A stretch of DNA of 64,000 nucleotides from Hydractinia symbiolongicarpus (Eukaryota > Cnidaria > Hydrozoa > Anthoathecata > Hydractiniidae): assembly GCF_029227915.1 (NCBI RefSeq), contig NC_079880.1, positions 19,282,501 to 19,346,500 of the forward strand, given 5' to 3'. Below are positions 63,043 to 64,000 of this stretch, in pieces. Both the position numbers and the translations under genes were made by a program. The notes beneath the pieces are model-generated. The model was not told where the DNA came from and searched no databases. It saw only the letters and a program-made list of their open reading frames with translations. How positions within the stretch are numbered: position 1 is the first letter of the stretch; the number at the start of each line of letters is the position of its first letter.

Positions 63043-63304
63043 AGCAAATAATCAATTATCCAAACACCAATCCTTATCGTTCAGTTGTTTCCCGCAATGA
63101 AGCTGTTCGCTATTTCCAACTTCTCACGGTTTCAAAAAAAAATTTAGTCAGTCTCCAGATAGCGAACGTTGACTAATTTCTTTCAGGATAGATTTTTATT
63201 TTTCTTGCAGATCGAGACAGCTGTGAAACTGCAAAATCCTTTTGTCCATTCTTTTTTTTATCCATAAAAGTGTTTGGAGACAATCTTATTTATGCTGTCA
63301 GTTA

Positions 63305-63352
63305 AATAAATGCATAAATAAATGCATAAATAAATGCATAAATAAATGCATA
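63305..63352. repeat. 12-bp tandem repeat, four units
   Basis: Four head-to-tail copies of AAATAAATGCAT, nearly without variation. Confidence 0.9.
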
Positions 63353-63898
63353 AAGCATAAAAACAGCGCCAAGAAAGTTTATTAAATCGTCCTACTTAGT
63401 CTTTGCACGCAACAAATAAAAAACCGGGTTACCCGGTTAAGGTATTAAGACTCTCAACTGATCTCAAACTTCTCGTTACTTCTTTGTCATCATGAATAAA
63501 TAAACTTTCTTTTGCTGCTCGGTTAAGAATTTATGCTGTTAAAATTTCTGCACAGATATCGGACAGGCTTGTTACTGTCTGCTTTGCTTAAATTTCTTGC
63601 TTCAGAAAAACTAAAATGACTTATTACAGCAAGCCAGAACAGAAAATGTAGCATCTAACAGGAATGAGAGTATTTTTGATCCCCTCCTCATACCTCGGCT
63701 TTTATTGTTGTTTAATTTTGTTAGTTTCACGAACATCATAAAAGCATTTAAAAGGTGCTGAAATGCAGAATTCAGGTTTCATGAGTAAATTCCTTATACA
63801 TAGACATAGTTACCGACACTAATCAAAACACAAACTTGGCAGTATCTATAATCTCTCTATAAATAATGGCGATCAACAACAGAGTGTTCTCTATATTA

Positions 63899-63995
63899 TA
63901 AAATGGTTGCGCCGTAGCTTTATTTCGGAGCTCCCGCAGAGTTACTTCATGCTAACATGCACGAAAATGCACGAAATAGCGATGCCCGGGATATG
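63899..63995. repeat. Dispersed repeat, copy B
   Basis: AGCTTTATTTCGG, TTACTTCATGCTAAC and AGCGATGCCCGGG, matching copy A at 58284–58375 in order and orientation. It runs to the edge of the window, so the right boundary is unknown. Confidence 0.6.
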
Positions 63996-64000
63996 TAGTA

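Larger units (their letters stand above)
61380..64000. other. Non-coding 5' flank of the GPCR gene
   Basis: No conserved frame. It holds a hairpin at 63016–63042, a 12-bp tandem repeat at 63305–63352 and a repeat copy at 63899–63995. Any upstream untranslated exon of the receptor would lie here or beyond, unless the leader is trans-spliced. Confidence 0.5.

Overview
The window is nuclear DNA of an early-branching animal, most likely a cnidarian and probably a hydrozoan. It is AT-rich, and the genes have many short GT–AG introns and animal-specific conserved proteins. Several start codons lie just downstream of a splice acceptor, as expected from the spliced-leader trans-splicing known in hydrozoans. 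The assignment is inference: no rRNA or mitochondrial marker is present. There are no operons, bacterial genes or CRISPR arrays.

Layout. 1–4872: non-coding DNA with several long perfect hairpins. 4873–8276 (+): RAD21 cohesin subunit, six coding exons. 11255–12432 (+): unrecognised 170-residue single-pass membrane protein, three exons. 13490–44403 (−): NBAS, the Golgi-to-ER tethering/NMD protein; 51 coding exons placed by splice sites and reading-frame arithmetic, one small exon not found. Its introns hold tandem repeats and several mobile-element relics. 46169–47152 (−): intronless COQ9 (coenzyme Q synthesis). 47523–49718: DNA transposon with inverted ends and a twice-frameshifted IS1595/Merlin-type transposase. 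49780–50457: non-autonomous element with related ends. 50826–51600: two head-to-tail miniature elements with TAA target duplications. 52290–53060: one copy of an interspersed repeat also present in two NBAS introns. 53826–56962 (+): PDCL3 (phosducin-like 3), five exons. 59250–61379 (−): class A GPCR with a very long C-terminal tail. 61380–64000: non-coding.

The host genes are unrelated housekeeping genes plus one receptor and do not form a pathway. NBAS and the membrane-protein gene converge tail to tail; COQ9 lies upstream of NBAS on the same strand; PDCL3 and the GPCR converge. The most informative extra signals are the short start-codon-proximal 3' splice sites, the paired transposon families at 47.5–51.6 kb, a modular repeat family, and a 72-bp duplication that reaches an NBAS splice donor.
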